From: JBJSXJ01 sp044235425
GTDB lineage: Bacteria > Planctomycetota > Planctomycetia > Pirellulales > Pirellulaceae
DNA: 64,000 nt
Direction: 5' to 3'
NCBI GenBank assembly: GCA_044235425.1
Contig: JBIIHW010000022.1
Span: 1-64,000 of the forward strand
The notes beneath the pieces were generated by a model. It was not told the origin of the DNA. It saw nothing but the letters and a program-made list of their open reading frames with translations, and searched no databases. The translations under genes and the position numbers were made by a program. Shown piece after piece: positions 29,871-40,100 of the stretch (positions are counted from its first letter, which is position 1; each line of letters opens with the position of its first letter).

Positions 29871-31751
29871 TCAGCGTCGGGTCGTCGTTGTCGGGGCGGT
29901 GCGAGCGGTTTGGTAGAGCGGCAGGTAGCGGTAGTAGACTTCCAAGCAGAGGGCACCGAGAGCGGTGCTGAAGACTCGACCACCGTAACTACCCCAGATG
30001 GGATCGGGGTTCCAACTTCCAGCCCAATCGCCGTCGGTGCGCTGGCGGCTGAGCAGTTGTTGCTGGAGTGCTTGATTCCATTTGAGCCAGCCTTCGCCTT
30101 GGACTTGGAACATCGCCAGCGTGCCGTAGTACCAGTAGTAAAAATTCTCTTTATCGGCTTGGGGAAGTTCTTCCAACAAAAATCGCTCGGCTTCGCGCAG
30201 TTGTTCGTCGCGATAGACACCGACGAAAAGTCGGCAGACCAGCGACTCGGCGGTCATCGTGCGACTGGGCCTTTCACCGGGTCGATAGCTGGCCAGTCCA
30301 CGCTGGCTGCCGGACGAGCATTGGTCGATGAAGCGGACCATGCCCAACCGCGAGCGTTCGGGAATATCGAGGCGTGAGAGCTGCGCGCTTTTTAAGGACA
30401 TCACCTGCCAGCCAAATTGGCTCATATCGCCCGTATCACCGGGCCGATAGCGCCAGCCACCGGTTTGCGGATCTTGAGCGGCCAGGGTGTAGCGTACGGC
30501 TCGTTCTACGAAGGGACGCAGGCGAGTGTCACCGGTCATGCTGTAGGCCTCACCCAACGCCAGTGTGGACATGCTGTGGCAGTACATGCGGGCGAAGAGC
30601 TCTGCGCTGCCGCCCAATTCACCATCGGTCCTCTGCTGTCGCATGAGGAATTCAAGTCCATGCTGTACGGCTTCGCGGTGCTCGCCTTGCAGATGAGTGT
30701 GGCCGGAACCGAGCAATGCGAGCAGTGCGAGAGCGGTGATTCCGGTGTCGGCGTGCGCACCCGCTCCGCCACGATCGTGTCCGAGGGCTCGATTTTCCTG
30801 TCCGGCACCGAACCGCGCCGGATCCCAGCGACCATCGGCGGACTGATTGCGAATGAGCCAGCCGAGTGCTGCTTGGACAGCCGCTTCCGTCTTTTCATTG
30901 CCGCCATACCGCAGCGCCATCCCCAAATGACTCGGCTCCATCCGATTGCGATACAGCTGCGGCACCGGCTCCCGATCCGCTCGACGCAGCGGTACCGTGC
31001 GATCGACGGGCTGGTTCGCCTCGGGATTCTCCCCCGCATCCGACGTCGCAGCCGCAGCCCGCGATTCGTCGGGACGCGGAGTATCCGGACGCGGCTCCGC
31101 TGCTTGCGGTTCAGCCGCACGCGGTTCCGCCGCAGCTTGCGTTACCACGTCTTGTTCCAATTCGCTGGGCTTCTCCGTGACGGACTCCGTCGGTGTCTCG
31201 GGAACGACCGCTATGGGCTGAGGTGTTTCTGTCGGTATCAGATCGGGCACCGGCTCTGGCGGTCGAGCGGTTTCGGTCTTCGTAGGCGCTGGGGGCGACT
31301 CATTTTCAACAGCGGCGATTAAGTGGTTGGGCAGCGCGGGCGGGGACGCACGGTCTGCGGTCGCTGGGCGCTCGGTGGGCGACGAGTCGATGTTCGGGGG
31401 CAGCGTTTCCGAGCCCGCCAAATCAGGCTCGCCACCGGCCGGTTCCCAGTCTTCGCCCAGCAGATTCAATGAAATAATCGGCCCATCGCCAGCTGGTGCA
31501 CCGGGAATCGGAAACGATGCATAGGGCACTCGAGTCGCATAGGCGTAGACCATGAAGAGCGTATGAGCGAGCAGCGAGAGGGTCACGCAGATGGTTAGCA
31601 CTCGTGACTCCCCCCAGCGCGTGCGGGAAAGAATGACGGGCGTGATGAGGAGTGTGAAGAGCGAACCCCACAAAAAATAATCGTAGATGCTGCCCCAATT
31701 GGCGACCAACAGCAGCAGCCCGTCGCTCGCCAACGAATGGCTCGTGTTCAT
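29871..31751 (-). CDS. Membrane protein with Pro-rich linker and cyclase-like toroid
   Basis: 626 residues. Three hydrophobic segments lie within the first 75 residues. A Pro/Glu/Thr/Ala-rich linker (about 95-255) is followed by an alpha/alpha toroid resembling prenyltransferase/squalene-cyclase repeats (about 285-620), with QW-like turns QSADGRW, QDPQTGGWRY and QRTDGDWAG. I see no DXDD motif, so cyclase chemistry is unlikely. The gene overlaps exbD by four bases (ATGA) and follows exbB-exbD, the position often held by a TonB/TolA-like coupling protein. A periplasm-spanning binding protein driven by the ExbBD motor is a reasonable inference, but it is unproven. Confidence 0.8.
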   Translation of the reverse strand: MNTSHSLASDGLLLLVANWGSIYDYFLWGSLFTLLITPVILSRTRWGESRVLTICVTLSLLAHTLFMVYAYATRVPYASFPIPGAPAGDGPIISLNLLGEDWEPAGGEPDLAGSETLPPNIDSSPTERPATADRASPPALPNHLIAAVENESPPAPTKTETARPPEPVPDLIPTETPQPIAVVPETPTESVTEKPSELEQDVVTQAAAEPRAAEPQAAEPRPDTPRPDESRAAAATSDAGENPEANQPVDRTVPLRRADREPVPQLYRNRMEPSHLGMALRYGGNEKTEAAVQAALGWLIRNQSADGRWDPARFGAGQENRALGHDRGGAGAHADTGITALALLALLGSGHTHLQGEHREAVQHGLEFLMRQQRTDGELGGSAELFARMYCHSMSTLALGEAYSMTGDTRLRPFVERAVRYTLAAQDPQTGGWRYRPGDTGDMSQFGWQVMSLKSAQLSRLDIPERSRLGMVRFIDQCSSGSQRGLASYRPGERPSRTMTAESLVCRLFVGVYRDEQLREAERFLLEELPQADKENFYYWYYGTLAMFQVQGEGWLKWNQALQQQLLSRQRTDGDWAGSWNPDPIWGSYGGRVFSTALGALCLEVYYRYLPLYQTARTAPTTTTRR

Positions 31752-32212
31752 CGTCGAGTCCCCGCGTCGCGGGCTCGATCGGAGCCGTTGGCGACATGTG
31801 GCCCCAGCTCAGTTTTTACCGATATGCCAACATCCGAGAAGCCTGCTTTGCGGACGGTGGCCAGGACGGCAGCGACGTTTTGAAACGCTCCTGTGCCATC
31901 TCCGCGTACCAGGATGCTGAGATCGCGCGAACTGCGCCGCATCGCGGCCAGACGCTGGCCTAGCTCCTCGGAAGTCACTCGATCGGAATTCAAAAACAAC
32001 TGGCCCTCACGACCAACATGGATGATCTGACGAATGGCGGAGGCGGGGGCATTGGTCGCATCGCCGACACGTGGCACCTGAATATCCAGCTTGCTTTCGG
32101 GGGAGGCAAAGCGAGTGCCCACCATGAAGAAGACGATAAGCTGGAACACGACGTCGATCATTGACGTGAGATTGAGTGCAGGCGGATCGTCGAATTGAGT
32201 TTTCAGTGGCAT
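31748..32212 (-). CDS. ExbD/TolR-family biopolymer transport protein
   Basis: 154 residues. One N-terminal helix (about 18-36) holds the Asp of LTSMIDVVFQLIVFFMVG, which corresponds to the proton-carrying aspartate of ExbD/TolR. The periplasmic domain (RQIIHVGREGQLFLNSDRV ... VLATVRKAGFSDVGI) matches the family. With the ExbB-like protein upstream it should form a proton-driven motor. The gene lies five bases after exbB and overlaps the toroid gene by four bases. Length is normal. Confidence 0.94.
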   Translation of the reverse strand: MPLKTQFDDPPALNLTSMIDVVFQLIVFFMVGTRFASPESKLDIQVPRVGDATNAPASAIRQIIHVGREGQLFLNSDRVTSEELGQRLAAMRRSSRDLSILVRGDGTGAFQNVAAVLATVRKAGFSDVGISVKTELGPHVANGSDRARDAGTRR

Positions 32213-32217
32213 GATGC

Positions 32218-33327
32218 TTACGCCGCCGCTTTATCTTTGTCTCGATCTTTACCGCGGCTCTTGTCTCGGTCTTTGTCTCGCTCCTGACCGCGTTCCCCGC
32301 GATCCGGTCGGTCGTCACCGCATTCCGCTTCGGCCGAAATGATCTCCACCACCTCCTGGCCGATGGCATCGATCCGCATCACCAACTGATCCACTCGACT
32401 GACGAAGTACCAGTAAGCGATGAGTGCGGGTATCGCGACCGCCAAGCCAGCTGCGGTGGTGAGCATCGCTTCGCCGATACCGCCCGCCAGCAGCTCGGGG
32501 CGTCCCATGCCATCTGCCGAGGCGATGGTGTTGAAGCAGGTGATCATGCCGAAGACGGTGCCGAGTAATCCCAGCAGTGGACTCACGGTTGAGATGGCGT
32601 TGAACAGACGAATGTAGCGCCGCAGTTCATTCGTCACTCGTTCGCCCGAATCGAGAATCGCTTGTTCCACTTCGACCGCTGGCTTGCCCCATTTCTTGAC
32701 GGCCGCCGCCAGCACGCGCGACACCGGGCTGAGATTTTCCTCGCATAGTTCCAGTGCTTTCGCTCGATCGATCTCGCCCGTATTCAGCTGCTCCAGGAAG
32801 CGTCGCACAAACGGACCCGGAATCACTCGACCAATCCGCAGCGCGATCGCCCGTTCGAAAACAAAAACCAAGGTAAAGATGGAGCAGGCGGCGATGGGAT
32901 ACATCAGCGGCCCACCATCATTCATGATTTGGAGGAGGCTGCGAGTACCGATGGCCTGAGCGGGCGCGATATTGGCCGGGCTCGCTCCGCTACCCTGGAC
33001 ACCGCCTGGACTGAGTGCACCGGTATTCGCACTGTTGTTACCCACCGCCGAGTTGGGCGATGTATTGGCAGCGACGAGCGGTACAGGGCTGGCGGGAGCG
33101 GCTGGTGTCAGGGTGCTCGACGACGGCGGAACCGAGCCGCCATTGGCAGTCGCAGCGGCTGAGCCCGTGCCGGGCTGACCAGGTACTTGACCAGCAGCCG
33201 GGCGCGTTGTCACCGCCGCAGCGACGATGAGTATCGCGGCCGCAAAAAGCCAGCCACACATAGGGACGACAAGCCGCGCAATTTCTTGCGAACGCGGCCG
33301 CCTCGCCACGGTCGTCTGCGTCTTCAC
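32218..33327 (-). CDS. MotA/TolQ/ExbB proton channel family protein
   Basis: 369 residues from a GTG start, with AAGGA about eight bases upstream inside a duplicated 16-base sequence. The N-terminus is a signal-like segment followed by a roughly 90-residue Ala/Ser/Pro/Asn-rich extension that classical ExbB lacks. The core (about 135-335) has three membrane helices and the family stretches ISTVSPLLGLLGTVFGMI and GIGEAMLTTAAGLAVAIPALIAYWYF. The tail is highly charged with DRDK repeats. It forms the stator/channel of a proton-motive-force driven motor together with the ExbD-like product. Confidence 0.92.
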   Translation of the reverse strand: MKTQTTVARRPRSQEIARLVVPMCGWLFAAAILIVAAAVTTRPAAGQVPGQPGTGSAAATANGGSVPPSSSTLTPAAPASPVPLVAANTSPNSAVGNNSANTGALSPGGVQGSGASPANIAPAQAIGTRSLLQIMNDGGPLMYPIAACSIFTLVFVFERAIALRIGRVIPGPFVRRFLEQLNTGEIDRAKALELCEENLSPVSRVLAAAVKKWGKPAVEVEQAILDSGERVTNELRRYIRLFNAISTVSPLLGLLGTVFGMITCFNTIASADGMGRPELLAGGIGEAMLTTAAGLAVAIPALIAYWYFVSRVDQLVMRIDAIGQEVVEIISAEAECGDDRPDRGERGQERDKDRDKSRGKDRDKDKAAA

Positions 33328-33329
33328 TT

Positions 33330-33361
33330 GATCTTCCTTGATCCAGATCTTCCCTGATCCA
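33330..33361. repeat. 16-bp direct repeat over exbB start region
   Basis: Two adjacent 16-base copies, GATCTTCCTTGATCCA and GATCTTCCCTGATCCA, lie immediately upstream of the exbB-like GTG. The copy nearer the gene contains its ribosome binding site on the minus strand. A duplication explains it; it could also be a protein binding site. Confidence 0.7.
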
Positions 33362-33837
33362 GTTCGCTGTGCCGTACCGCACCCGTCTCTTCACCTGTGA
33401 AGAGACGCGGTAGAGGTACCTTCTCACGTCTTCATCATCGGATCACCACGGCGGCGGTAATCATCGTTCCTGTCAGGTCGCCCTCTGGAGAATCTAGGCA
33501 AGATCTATCGCCTGGAAAAACTTTGCACAGGCACGCGGTCGCGAATCGCCCCGTCATGGTGTGATGTCACCTACCGCTCACCCACCATGCCTCCGCTTCA
33601 CCATGCCTCCGCTTCACCATGCCACCGCTTCACCATGCCACCGCTTCACGATGCGCAATCTTTCCGCGGCTTCACCACGCGAAACGAGATCCGCAGATCA
33701 CGGTGCGCAACTATTCCCCTGCATCGTCCCATTAAAAAAGAGCTCTGCGAAAGTGCGCAGCAGAACCCCAGCAACGCTATACTCTGGGCCGATTTTTTGT
33801 CATTTGATCGTACCTCTATACAAAGGAAATGGACCCT
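33362..33837. other. Intergenic region between divergent exbB and creatininase genes
   Basis: About 475 bases separate two divergent transcription units and must hold both promoters. I see no convincing promoter by eye. The only structure is the 16-base tandem repeat at 33583-33648. AAAGGA at 33822-33827 serves the creatininase-family gene. Confidence 0.7.
33583..33648. repeat. 16-bp tandem repeat, four copies
   Basis: Four copies of a 16-base unit, CACCATGCCTCCGCTT or CACCATGCCACCGCTT, followed by a partial copy, lie between genes. One position (T/A) differs between the first two and last two copies. Confidence 0.93.
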
Positions 33838-34683
33838 ATGGCCACTCAGCGCATCTTCTGGTCGGGGCTGCTCTTGATTCTCCTCCAAACGGCGAAACCT
33901 GATCCGGTGGCACCCGACCCAAATACCGTCCGACCGATCGCGGCAGTGGATACCTTGTTCCTCGAGAAGATGACCTGGCTGGAAGCACGCGATGCCATGC
34001 GTGCCGGAAAGAAGACGGTCATCGTGGCGACGGGGGGAATTGAGCAGAACGGTCCCTATCTGGCCGCGAACAAACACAATTTAATTCTCGAGGCGATGAC
34101 GGACTCCATCGCGCGTAAACTCGGCAACGCTCTGATCGCACCAATCATTGGCTTTGTACCCGAGGGCAATATCGATCCTCCCGATCTGCATATGAAGTAT
34201 CCGACGACGGTGAGTTTATCGGAGGAGACTTATCGTCGCCTGCTAATTGATATCTGTTTGTGTTATCGCATGCATGGTTTTGAACGCATCGTTCTGCTCG
34301 GCGACAGCGGCGGCAATCAAGCCGGCATGAAGGAAGTCGCCGAGACGCTCAACACGCGCTGGCAAGCGGAAAAAACGCGAGTCATCTATGTGCCGGAATT
34401 CTACAACTATCCGGAAGTGAAGAAGTGGTTGGATGATCAGGGAGTGCAGCAGACGGACGAGGGACTTCACGACGATTTTGCGATTTCTGCCTTGGTGGCG
34501 ACCGTCGATCCGGAGGCCCTGCGGATGAAGCAGCGCGTGGCGGCTGGTAACTTTAAGATCAACGGAGTGCCACTGGCGCCGATCGAGAAAACGGTGGCAT
34601 GGGGCCGCAAGATCGTTGATTTTCGTACCCAAGCGACGGTCACGGCGATCGAAAAACGCTGGGCCGCGCTACAGAAGCCCTGA
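33838..34683 (+). CDS. Creatininase-family protein with altered metal motif
   Basis: 281 residues with a short hydrophobic N-terminus (signal-like, IFWSGLLLILLQTA). The fold is recognisable from VATGGIEQNGPYL, the FVPEGNIDPPD-like loop, TYRRLLIDICLCYRMHGFERIVLLGDSGGNQAG and the DEGLHDDFAISA stretch near the C-terminus. Family members are zinc/manganese amidohydrolases with EQHGPHLP and GHGGN motifs. Here the His of EQH is Asn, the second His is Tyr and the GHGGN His is Ser, so metal binding is probably reduced or different. I start at ATG 33838, ten bases after AAAGGA; ATG 33829 is too close to it. Export plus altered motif suggests a role other than creatininase. Confidence 0.82.
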   Translation: MATQRIFWSGLLLILLQTAKPDPVAPDPNTVRPIAAVDTLFLEKMTWLEARDAMRAGKKTVIVATGGIEQNGPYLAANKHNLILEAMTDSIARKLGNALIAPIIGFVPEGNIDPPDLHMKYPTTVSLSEETYRRLLIDICLCYRMHGFERIVLLGDSGGNQAGMKEVAETLNTRWQAEKTRVIYVPEFYNYPEVKKWLDDQGVQQTDEGLHDDFAISALVATVDPEALRMKQRVAAGNFKINGVPLAPIEKTVAWGRKIVDFRTQATVTAIEKRWAALQKP

Positions 34684-34872
34684 TGCGGTGATCCTGAATC
34701 GATGCCGAATCGATCGCCGACCTGTACCCGGAAAACCTCGACACTCAAACTCTGCCGGAGCCTCTTAACCGGTTGACTTAACTACAGTCTTTAGTAATAG
34801 TTTGCGAGCGATTTCAGGCGGAAATAGTGTGGCTGCGATGAGTCTTCAGGGGTTCAAAGGGGTAGGCGTAAC

Positions 34873-36738
34873 ATGGCGCATAAGGAACGATGGGCCTCCC
34901 GTCTAGGGTTGGTCTTGGCGATGGCGGGAAACGCCGTCGGACTCGGCAATTTCCTCCGCTTTCCTGCTCAAGCTGCCAAGAATGGTGGTGGAGCGTTCTT
35001 GATTCCGTACCTGGTCGCGCTAATCGTCATCGGATTACCGCTCATCTGGGTCGAATGGACGATGGGGCGCTTTGCCGGCCGCCACGGTCATCACTCGTCG
35101 CCAGGTGCGTTCGATGCGATGGGCAAAGGCCGCATCTGGAAGTATTTCGGAGTGTTTGGACTTTGGACGAACCTCATCATCGCCGCTTATTACCTGTACA
35201 TTGAATCCTGGACGATTTCCTATTCAGTCTTTTCGGCGTTTGGTGGTTTTGGCCGAGTTGATGCGGGTTCGTTTTTCGCGAACATGACTGGGGAACGGCC
35301 GGGGCAGCTGTTTGCATTCAGCAGCTGGGGCATTGCCGTGTTTGCTTTGTGCCTGCTGCTCAACGTTTTCATTCTCTCGCGTGGACTGGCACGTGGAATC
35401 GAACTAGTCTGTAAAGTTGGGATGCCGCTCTTGATTGTGTTTGGCATGCTGCTGGCGGTGCGCGGGTTGCTGATTACACCGGATCAACCGGGAGTGGCAC
35501 CTGGATTTTGGACCGACGTTGAGGCCCGTGCGAGTCCGCTCGAGGGACTCAATTTCGTTTGGAATCCACGGTTTGAGGCGATTTCGAATCCGGCCGTTTG
35601 GCTGGCAGCGGCTGGTCAGATTTTCTTTACGCTTTCGATCGGCATGGGTTCGATTCATTGCTACGCATCGTATTTGCGCGAAACGGACGACGTCGCACTC
35701 ACCGGTGCCACGGCTGCGTGGACGAATGAATTCTGTGAAGTGATCATTGGGGGTTCGATTCTATTACCGATTGCAGTCGCTTATTTGGGCCTGGAAACGG
35801 TGCAGGCGAAAACGGCCGGCGGTTCCGGCTTTGAACTGGGCTTTCTTGTTTTCCCGACACTGTTTCAGAAGTGGGGATTTTTGGCACCCTACGCCGGCTT
35901 TATGTGGTTCGGTTTGCTGTTCTTCGCCGCCATCACGAGTTCGCTGGCGATGGGCCAGCCGATCATGGCATTCCTGCAGACGGAGTTTAAGTTCTCGCGC
36001 GCCGGCAGTGCGTGGACGTTCGGCTTAATGCTGTTGCCACTGGCGATTCCCGTGGCGGTTCTGCGGCAGAGCACCTTCTTTGATGAATTCGATTACTGGG
36101 CGGGCACATTTGCACTGGTTGTCTTCGCGCTTTTAGAAGCGATTTTGTTCGGCTGGGTATTCGGCATCGAGCGTGGCTGGGAGGAATTGAAAAAAGGTGC
36201 GGAGCTCAAGATTCCCAAGATCTTCTATTTCATCATCAAATATGTCACGCCCGTATTCTTGGGACTGATCCTGCTCGGTTCCTTCTTCCAGCCGGAAGGA
36301 GGCTGGGATGGCTACTATCGCCAGTCCCAGGAAGCCAAGCAGGCAGGTCAGCCAGCACCGGCCTGGCGTTTCTCGCCCGATAGCATCATCGGTAAATTAA
36401 CCCATGCCGACCTGACGAAAGCGCGAGCCGATTTGGAAGCCAAGATCGAGGCGATGGAGAAGCGGAATGGAGCGGCGGATCAGGCTGAGAAATCGAAAAC
36501 GGGGTCGGGTGTTCATCTCACCAATGTGAAACCCGATGAGAACGCCATGACGGGGGTCGAGTTGAAGGCCAGTCGAGATAAGGAATTAGAGGCGTTGCGA
36601 GCGGACCTGGCACTAAATGGTCAATTGCCGTTCTGGCGGAATTTGGATCGCATCGCCATGGTCGTCGCGTTTGCCTTTTTCTCGCTACTGGTTCGAATTG
36701 CCTGGAAGCGGCGGGCTGCCGCAGGAGCTATCGCATGA
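34873..36738 (+). CDS. NSS-family sodium-dependent transporter
   Basis: 621 residues. It has the LeuT-fold pattern of the neurotransmitter:sodium symporter family. The first helix carries GNAVGLGNFLRFP, which supplies the sodium and substrate sites, and about eleven or twelve helices follow. An unusual soluble stretch of about 120 residues, helical and charged, lies before the last helix. The substrate is probably an amino acid but cannot be named. TTGACT at 34773-34778 could be a -35 element, though the -10 is weak. The final ATGA overlaps a 39-residue membrane peptide gene that matches the small-subunit pattern of MetP/MetS-type transporters. Confidence 0.92.
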   Translation: MAHKERWASRLGLVLAMAGNAVGLGNFLRFPAQAAKNGGGAFLIPYLVALIVIGLPLIWVEWTMGRFAGRHGHHSSPGAFDAMGKGRIWKYFGVFGLWTNLIIAAYYLYIESWTISYSVFSAFGGFGRVDAGSFFANMTGERPGQLFAFSSWGIAVFALCLLLNVFILSRGLARGIELVCKVGMPLLIVFGMLLAVRGLLITPDQPGVAPGFWTDVEARASPLEGLNFVWNPRFEAISNPAVWLAAAGQIFFTLSIGMGSIHCYASYLRETDDVALTGATAAWTNEFCEVIIGGSILLPIAVAYLGLETVQAKTAGGSGFELGFLVFPTLFQKWGFLAPYAGFMWFGLLFFAAITSSLAMGQPIMAFLQTEFKFSRAGSAWTFGLMLLPLAIPVAVLRQSTFFDEFDYWAGTFALVVFALLEAILFGWVFGIERGWEELKKGAELKIPKIFYFIIKYVTPVFLGLILLGSFFQPEGGWDGYYRQSQEAKQAGQPAPAWRFSPDSIIGKLTHADLTKARADLEAKIEAMEKRNGAADQAEKSKTGSGVHLTNVKPDENAMTGVELKASRDKELEALRADLALNGQLPFWRNLDRIAMVVAFAFFSLLVRIAWKRRAAAGAIA

Positions 36739-36854
36739 CTACGAACGCGCTGGTTTTTCTGATCTTCGTCTGGGGTGTGATCATCGCGGCCACCCTCCAT
36801 TGCTTCTACAAACTAATGACCTCCGACCGTAGTTTCGAATCACACGACGAGTAG
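36735..36854 (+). CDS. MetS-like small subunit of NSS transporter
   Basis: 39 residues, starting at an ATG that overlaps the transporter stop (ATGA). One hydrophobic helix (ALVFLIFVWGVIIAATLHCF, about 5-24) is followed by a polar tail ending in SHDE. In the MetP/MetS methionine-alanine importer family the large NSS protein needs a tiny one-helix partner encoded just downstream. The size, topology, direction and translational coupling match that arrangement. I did not compare sequences, so the assignment rests on context. Confidence 0.75.
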   Translation: MTTNALVFLIFVWGVIIAATLHCFYKLMTSDRSFESHDE

Positions 36855-36867
36855 GGGGGAAGGATGA

Positions 36868-36890
36868 GGGTTCGGGGTTCGGGGTTCGGG
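36868..36890. repeat. GGGGTTC heptamer repeat, about three copies
   Basis: Three copies of the same 7-base unit seen at 1-80 lie just downstream of the MetS-like gene. A CCTCCCGCCTCCCGCCTGCAG-like stretch with short repeats follows at about 36920-36956. The rest of the 283-base gap shows nothing else apart from the AAGGA of the next gene. Confidence 0.85.
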
Positions 36891-37137
36891 CGGCGAAATG
36901 CACGAGCGAAAAATGTTGCCTCCCGCCTCCCGCCTGCAGCCTCCAGCCTGCAGCCTTGGAGAAAAAATTCGCGATTTCTAGGGAACGATTTTCACGCCTC
37001 GATCGTCTAAGCTGTCCACCGAACGGACTCGGAGTGCTCATTGTTTCCAACCTTGCTCATTGATTGACTTTTCCCGGTTCCTTTCGATATTCAAGCTGAT
37101 TCTGCGTCGTTCCCGCTCTTCTTTAAGGACGTTCGCC

Positions 37138-40100
37138 ATGAGACTTTCGCGGTTCGCGGTTGTCCACCTGTGCACTTCTCTACTTCTAGGACTCCTCATC
37201 ATGGTCTCGACGCACGCTTTGGCTGGTCCACGTGATGCGCAGTGGAAGCAGGTCCAGGAAGCGGTCGACAAAGGTCTGCCCCAGACCGCTATCGATCGGC
37301 TCAAGCCGATCATTGAAGCGGCCCTCAAGGAAAAGGCGTATCCGGAGGCGCTGAAGGCGGTGGCCCGCAGCATCGCCTTGGAAGGCACCATTGAGGGCAA
37401 CAAACCGGAAGAGCGAATCACGCGCATGGAAGTCGAGATCGCCAAGTTGCCGGACGATGCCAAGCCGGTCGCCCAGGCGTTATTGGCGACCTGGTACTGG
37501 CATTACTTCCAGCAGAATCGCTGGCGTTTCATGCAGCGTACCGCCACTCAGCAAGCTCCAAGCAAAGACTTTACCACCTGGGATCTGCCCCGACTCTTCG
37601 CGGAAATTGACAAGCATTTCACCACTTCACTCACGGCTGAAAAACTGCTCCAGGCAACGCCGATCAACGCTTGGAATGATTTGATTGAGCCTGGTACGGT
37701 TAGTGACAGTTATCGTCCGACGCTATATGACTTTCTCGTTCATCATGCACTGGAGTTCTACGCGTCCGGCGAACAGGCGGGAGCTAAGTCAGAGGATGCC
37801 TTTGAACTATCCGCAGATGGTCCGGTCTTCGGTCCGATGGCGGATTTTATGACGTGGAAAGTTGAGTCTACCGATGAAGACTCGCCGACCCTGAAAGCGA
37901 TTCGGCTCTACCAAAAACTGCTGGCCTTCCACCAAAACGACCAGGAGCCCGCCGCTCGACTCGATGCCGACCTGGAGCGTTTGAAATTCGCGAATAACAA
38001 AGCGGTGGGGGAGGAAAAGCGAGCTCGTTATATCGCTGCCTTGAAACGCTTCGCGGAACAAAATGCCAAGCATGAGTTATCGGCGATGGCCCGCTTTCAC
38101 TGGGCCAGCACTCTCCGCGAAGACAATCAGCTACTCGATGCTCATCAGGTCGCCAGCCAGGGCCACAAGGCCTTTCCCGAAAGTGCGGGTGGAAAACTGT
38201 GCGGTAACCTTGTCAAGGAAATCGAAGCACCAGGAGTGAGCATCGCGACGGAGCGAGTCTGGAATGAGCCGTGGCCAACGATCGATGTGCAGTATCGCAA
38301 CATCCGCGTCGCCTACTTCCGCTTGCTGAAACTGGACTGGGTTAGTCGCTTAACGCCCAATCGTTACCGGCCGGAGCAGTGGACTCCTGAGGATCAAAGT
38401 CAACTTCTGCAGCGCAAGCCCGATGTGGAATGGAAAGTGGATCTGCCAGCGACCGAGGATTATCAGTTAGATACCGAGCAGGTTGAACTGCCGAAGAATC
38501 TGGCACCTGGTTATTACGTCGTCCTGGCCAGTCATCAGCCGAACTTTTCGGATGTGGCAAACAACCATGTTTCTTACTGCGATGTGTGGGTGAGCAAACT
38601 GGCCCTGGTCACTCGCCATGCTTACACGAGTACGCAAGTGGACGGTTTCGTGCTCGACGCACTTTCGGGTGAACCGCTTGCGGACGCGAATGTCCGCGTC
38701 TGGTATCGTTCGAATCAAAACAATGCCATTCAAGAAGGCCCCGCGGTGAAGACCAACGCCAATGGTCTGTTCTCCGCTCCCGGCCGAGAAAATCATCGGG
38801 TGCTGCTGCTGGCTGAACACAACGGTCATCAAATCGCCGCGGGCAATGACTTCTTCAGCTTTGGACGACAGCAGATTCCGCAGAACCCCGAGCAGGTGAT
38901 TCTGTTCACCGATCGCTCGATCTATCGACCCGGTCAAACGATTAACTACAAAGGCATCTGCGTCCAGGTGAATCAGGGAGCAGACAACTATCTAGCGGTT
39001 GCCAAGCGAGATATCACCGTTCTCTTCCTTGACCCGAACGGCAAGGAAATCGAACGGCGCACTCAGCGAACCAACGACTATGGCTCGATCAGTGGCAGCT
39101 TCACCGCGCCGCGTGATCGAGTTACCGGTCGCATGATGATCAACATTCAAGGGCCGCAGGTGGGCGGTACGCAGATTTCGGTGGAAGAGTACAAGCGACC
39201 CAAGTTTAAAGTTGAACTCAAGGCGCCCGCCGTCGCTCCTAAGCTCAACGAACAAGTGCAACTCAAGGGCCAGGCGACCGCCTACACCGGTGCCGTGGTC
39301 GATGGAGCGAAGGTGCGTTATCGAGTGACGCGCGAAGTGCGTTATCCGATCTGGTGGGGCTGGATGTTCTGGTGGCGTCAGCCACAAGGTGGCAGTCAAG
39401 AGATTGCTCACGGCACCGCCGAAACGGGTGTGGATGGCTCGTTTAATATCGAATTCGTTGCCAAGCCGGATCGCTCGGTCGCAGAAAAGGATGAGCCGAC
39501 GTTCCACTACAGTATCTCGGCGGATGTCACCGATGGTACCGGCGAAACTCGCACCGGTAGTCGCTCCATCAACGTCGGTTATACCGCACTCAAGGCGGAG
39601 GTCGGAGCTGACGATTGGCAAGCGGCGGGAAAGGCGGTGGAGCTGACGATCAAAACGGAATCACTCGATGGCGAGGGGCAGAAGGCGGAGGGAAAACTGC
39701 GAGTCTACCGGCTGAAGCAGCCCGAGAAAGTGCTCCGCGCCAAGTTCTCGACCGGTATGCCGATGCCCGGCCCACGACGACGCGGCCCGATCGCGGGTGG
39801 TGGTCGTGGTATCGGCGGTAAACCGGCGCCGGTGGTGAATCCAAACGGTCCACCGCCCACCGATCCTGCCAATCCCAACAGCTGGGAACTTGCTGAGGCC
39901 GTGTTCGAGGAAGCTTTTACAACCGACGATCGCGGACAGCTCAAGAAGCAAGTGAATCTTCCAGCGGGGATCTATCGAGTTGTTTTGGAGACACAGGATC
40001 GCTTTGGGAAGACGGTCACGGCGCGGCTGCCTGTCCGAGTGCTCGACCCTGCCGCGGCGAAACTGAACATCAAGGTGCCTCAGGTATTTGCGGGACCGAA

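Noticed and set aside
30417..31322. Plus-strand 301-residue frame opposite the toroid protein
   Set aside because: Antisense shadow of the Pro/Glu-rich linker and toroid gene. No conserved pattern.
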